Assembly: GCA_937915335.1 (NCBI GenBank)
Contig: CALDLZ010000052.1
Coordinates: 1 to 8,526 of the forward strand
From: an uncultured Faecalibacterium sp.
Lineage (GTDB): Bacteria; Bacillota; Clostridia; Oscillospirales; Ruminococcaceae
DNA length: 8,526 bases
Direction: 5' to 3'
How positions within the stretch are numbered: position 1 is the stretch's first letter; every line of letters starts with the position of its first letter. Shown piece by piece: positions 6,725 to 8,526 of the stretch. The translations under genes and the position numbers were made by a program. Under the pieces are notes generated by a model, which was not told the origin of the DNA, made no database searches, and was given only the letters and a program-made list of their open reading frames with translations.

Positions 6725-7362
6725 CCTACATCGAAAATATTTTCCTGTGTCTGGCGGTGCCCATGCTGCTTTCCCAGCTGTTCACACCGGGCAGCACCCG
6801 GCGGTTCACCTTATTCGTGGTGCTGGGCATGGCCGCCTGTCTGCTCTCAGCCTACGTCAGCAGCTTTTTCATGGGACGGCACCAGAGTGACGTTGTTACC
6901 ACGGCCATTGAGATCGCACCGGTCTGTGAGGAAATTATGAAGCTGCTACCCTTACTGCTCTACTTTTTAATCTTCGAGCCGGATTCCCACAGCCTGACCC
7001 CTGCCGCCATCGGCATTGCGGTGGGCTTTGCCACCTTTGAAAATGTCTGCTATCTGACCGAAAACGGGGCAGGCAACTTTTTCTTCCTGCTCATCCGGGG
7101 CATGTCCGCAGGTGCGCTGCATCTGGTCTGCGGCATCCTGACCGGTTTGGCGCTGGCCTATGTGTTCCGGCGGCCCTGGCTCTCCCTGACCGGCACCATC
7201 GGCATCCTGGGGGTCTGCATGGTGCTCCACGGCATCTATAATCTGCTCATCACGGCGGACGGCCTGTGGCGGATGCTGGGATATTTCTTTCCTTCCGCCA
7301 TCATCGTCGTTTTGTTTGTGGTGCGGCTGCTCCACAGGGGGCTGCACACCACTTTCCACTGA
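6721..7362 (+). CDS. PrsW-family intramembrane protease
   Basis: This 213-residue multi-pass protein carries the conserved PrsW motifs inside predicted helices: E-E-I-M-K at 70-74, FATFEN at 103-108, an arginine at 126 with a histidine at 134 (RGMSAGALH), and HGIYN at 170-174. In Bacillus, PrsW makes the first cut in the anti-sigma factor RsiW, releasing an ECF sigma factor after membrane stress. The family belongs to a wider group of membrane-embedded proteases whose Glu and His residues are essential. All the motif residues are present here, so the protein is probably active. It is the last gene of the sigma operon, overlaps the preceding gene by the 4-nt ATGA, and is followed by a strong terminator. 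PrsW is often encoded away from its sigma factor, so finding it in the same operon makes a functional link more convincing. The substrate is unproven; the 114- and 121-residue two-helix proteins are the obvious candidates. Confidence 0.93.
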   Translation: MTYIENIFLCLAVPMLLSQLFTPGSTRRFTLFVVLGMAACLLSAYVSSFFMGRHQSDVVTTAIEIAPVCEEIMKLLPLLLYFLIFEPDSHSLTPAAIGIAVGFATFENVCYLTENGAGNFFFLLIRGMSAGALHLVCGILTGLALAYVFRRPWLSLTGTIGILGVCMVLHGIYNLLITADGLWRMLGYFFPSAIIVVLFVVRLLHRGLHTTFH

Positions 7363-7367
7363 ATCGT

Positions 7368-7400
7368 TTCCCGTTCTCTGCCGAGGACGGGAACTTTTTT
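7368..7400 (+). terminator. Rho-independent terminator closing the sigma-PrsW operon
   Basis: CCCGTTCTC (7370-7378) pairs with GAGGACGGG (7383-7391) around a TGCC loop, with one G-U pair. Flanking T and A bases extend the stem by two pairs, and six T residues follow at 7395-7400, with seven more at 7405-7411. It begins six bases after the PrsW stop codon. Confidence 0.9.
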
Positions 7401-7442
7401 AATATTTTTTTGATTTCGGGTGAAAGGAATCCGTTTTTCGTG

Positions 7443-7500
7443 TCTTATAAGAGATAGAGAGGACGGAAAACAGCCCTCCGCAGATTCTTACCAAAGGAGG
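7443..7500 (+). promoter_or_regulatory. Candidate -10 region and strong ribosome binding site for the second two-helix protein gene
   Basis: TATAAG at 7446-7451 lies in the palindrome TCTTATAAGA and is a possible -10 box. No convincing -35 is found 16-19 bp upstream. The wider pattern TCTTATA-N4-ATAGA (7443-7458) matches that of the sigma operon promoter. AAAGGAGG at 7493-7500 is a near-perfect Shine-Dalgarno site 7 nt before the start codon at 7508. Confidence 0.45.
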
Positions 7501-7507
7501 TCTGTCC

Positions 7508-7873
7508 ATGACCCAGAAGGCGAATGTTCGTATGGAGGAAATTCGCCGCCGCGTGCGCAAGCTTCGTCAAAGGCGGGCAATCCGAATCAACTGCACTCTC
7601 TCCGCAGCCTGTCTGCTTTTAACGGTCGGTATCGCGTCGCTGCTGTATCAGAAACACATTCCGGGTCTTTCCATCGTTCTGGCCGGGTATGGCTCGGTGC
7701 TGCTGCACAGCGGTGCCGATGCCTATATTGTGGTCGGCGTCGGCTCCTTTGTCACCGGTGTCGTATTCACGCTGCTCGGCATCCGGTACCAGCGGCGCAA
7801 AGCAACGCGCCGCCCCTTTTCCCCGGATGTTTCAGACAAGGCTCACTCCCAGAGCCCGTCTGACGACCAGTAG
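7508..7873 (+). CDS. Two-helix membrane protein, paralogue of the sigma-linked protein
   Basis: This 121-residue protein repeats the plan of the protein at 5779-6123: an Arg-rich cytoplasmic N-terminus (EEIRRRVRKLRQRR, 10-23), a helix at about 27-46, a short outer loop, a second helix at about 71-93, and a polar tail. The two share an AACL-containing first helix and a GADxYIxVGxxSF segment at the second helix, followed by a Tyr/Arg-rich membrane exit (LLYRLRR against IRYQRR). The gene stands alone between two terminators with its own ribosome binding site, so it is expressed separately from the sigma operon. It could be a second sigma partner, a decoy for the protease or a product of the sigma regulon. 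No zinc anti-sigma motif, enzyme motif or signal peptidase site is seen. That the gene is real is well supported by the paralogy and by the Shine-Dalgarno site. Confidence 0.85.
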   Translation: MTQKANVRMEEIRRRVRKLRQRRAIRINCTLSAACLLLTVGIASLLYQKHIPGLSIVLAGYGSVLLHSGADAYIVVGVGSFVTGVVFTLLGIRYQRRKATRRPFSPDVSDKAHSQSPSDDQ

Positions 7874-7910
7874 CGAGCGCCACGCTCTTCTCCCATACTT
7901 CTCCATACCC

Positions 7911-7947
7911 GGAAAGGCTCTGCTGTTTCTCCCAGCAGAGCTTTTTC
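7911..7947 (+). terminator. Rho-independent terminator after the second two-helix protein gene
   Basis: GCTCTGCTG (7917-7925) pairs perfectly with CAGCAGAGC (7933-7941) around a 7-nt loop. The stem is extended by A-T and G-T pairs to about 15 bp, with TTTTT at 7942-7946. It separates this gene from the aldo/keto reductase unit. Confidence 0.9.
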
Positions 7948-7977
7948 CTCTGTGCAAAAACTTCCGACAAAAAGCCC

Positions 7978-8008
7978 TTGACTTAAAGTTGAGTTGAAGT
8001 TGTAGAAT
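7978..8008 (+). promoter_or_regulatory. MerR-type promoter/operator for the aldo/keto reductase
   Basis: TTGACT (7978-7983) and TAGAAT (8003-8008) are near-consensus boxes separated by 19 bp rather than 17. An imperfect dyad (7981-8000, ACTT..AA to TT.AAGT, 14 of 20 positions symmetric) sits in the spacer. MerR-family activators act on over-long spacers of this kind by twisting the DNA. The regulator gene is not in this window and may lie to the right. Confidence 0.7.
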
Positions 8009-8041
8009 AAGGCCAACGAAACAAACAGGAGGTTCTGCAAA

Positions 8042-8526
8042 ATGTACACGAACTCTTTGACTTTAAGCAATGGTGTTTCCATCCCTCAGCTGGGTCTGGG
8101 CACCTGGTTTATCGACGATGCCAATGTCGCCGAGGCCGTAAAGGCTGCCGCAAGGCTGGGCTACCGCCACTTTGACACCGCTCAGGCCTACGGCAACGAG
8201 CGCGGCGTGAGCGAGGGGATCCGCACCTGCGGCATCCCCCGCGAGGAGTTGTTTGTGGTCTCCAAGGTCGCTGCCGAGCACAAGACCTACGAGAGTGCCG
8301 CCGCCAGCATTGACGAGACCCTGCGTAAGACGGGGCTGGACTACCTTGATATGATGATCATTCACAGCCCTCAGCCCTGGGACAAGGTGAACCAGTGCGA
8401 GGACCGCTATGTGGAGGGCAACCGTGCCGCCTGGCGCGCCCTGGAAGATGCCTACAAGGCAGGCAAGCTGCGTGCCATCGGCGTTTCCAACTTTCAGATC
8501 GGCGATTTGAACAGCCTGCTGGAGAG
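8042..8526 (+). CDS. Aldo/keto reductase (partial, 3' end outside window)
   Basis: The visible 161 residues are the N-terminal part of a NAD(P)H-dependent aldo/keto reductase, close in style to the 2,5-diketo-gluconate reductase group. The start SNGVSIPQLGLGTW is typical. The catalytic tetrad is complete in the expected places: Asp45 and Tyr50 in HFDTAQAYGNE, Lys75 in VVSKV, and His108 in MMIIHSPQPW. The GVSNF motif near residue 150 is also present. Such soluble enzymes form a (beta/alpha)8 barrel and reduce carbonyls, often toxic aldehydes or sugar-derived ketones; a family length of about 280 residues means roughly 40 percent is missing. The ATG at 8042 is preceded by AGGAGG at 8027-8032. 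The MerR-type promoter suggests induction by an electrophile or other chemical stress. Exact substrate cannot be told. Confidence 0.95.
   Translation, partial: MYTNSLTLSNGVSIPQLGLGTWFIDDANVAEAVKAAARLGYRHFDTAQAYGNERGVSEGIRTCGIPREELFVVSKVAAEHKTYESAAASIDETLRKTGLDYLDMMIIHSPQPWDKVNQCEDRYVEGNRAAWRALEDAYKAGKLRAIGVSNFQIGDLNSLLE

Noticed and set aside
7421..7444. TGAAAGGAAT...CGTGTC as a classical ECF sigma promoter before the second two-helix gene
   Set aside because: The words look right, but the spacing between TGAAAG or GGAATC and CGTGTC is only 12 or 7 bp, against about 16 bp needed.

Overview
The window looks like chromosome from a Gram-positive gut Firmicute, most likely the Faecalibacterium/Oscillospiraceae group. 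This rests on GC-rich genes separated by AT-rich gaps, strong AGGAGG-type ribosome binding sites, a lipoprotein solute-binding protein with an SRRDFLK signal, a membrane-anchored AraC sensor-regulator and a PrsW protease. The genus is inferred from style, not from a marker gene.

Left half (1-4995), minus strand: reading leftward, a trigger-factor-like peptidyl-prolyl isomerase (4995-3853) is followed after only 24 bp by a 715-residue AraC-family regulator with an extracytoplasmic sensor domain (3828-1681). A hairpin terminator lies beyond it, then a 280-bp gap with candidate control sites. After that comes the start of a large extracellular sugar-type solute-binding lipoprotein (1400 to beyond base 1), whose 3' end and probable permease partners lie outside the window. 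Regulator next to binding protein is a common arrangement for carbohydrate ABC importers.

Middle (4996-5243): a divergent promoter region with a good minus-strand promoter, a good plus-strand promoter, and a dense cluster of GCAAAA/TTTTGC boxes in both orientations.

Right half, plus strand: a compact four-gene operon (5244-7362) with overlapping ends encodes an ECF-type sigma factor, a 114-residue two-helix membrane protein, a 203-residue polytopic membrane protein with about seven helices, and a PrsW-family intramembrane protease with its motifs intact. A clear terminator closes it. A separate single gene (7508-7873) encodes a paralogue of the two-helix protein. Its upstream region shares the pattern TCTTATA-N4-ATAGA with the sigma operon promoter. 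A second terminator follows, then a MerR-type promoter (19-bp spacer carrying a dyad) driving an aldo/keto reductase that runs off the right edge.

The strongest candidate for something undescribed is the sigma / two-helix protein / seven-helix protein / PrsW set plus its outlying paralogue. It resembles a membrane-stress sigma pathway released by proteolysis, but no conventional zinc-binding anti-sigma factor is present. The divergent trigger-factor-like protein, which lacks the ribosome-docking signature, is the second point of interest.
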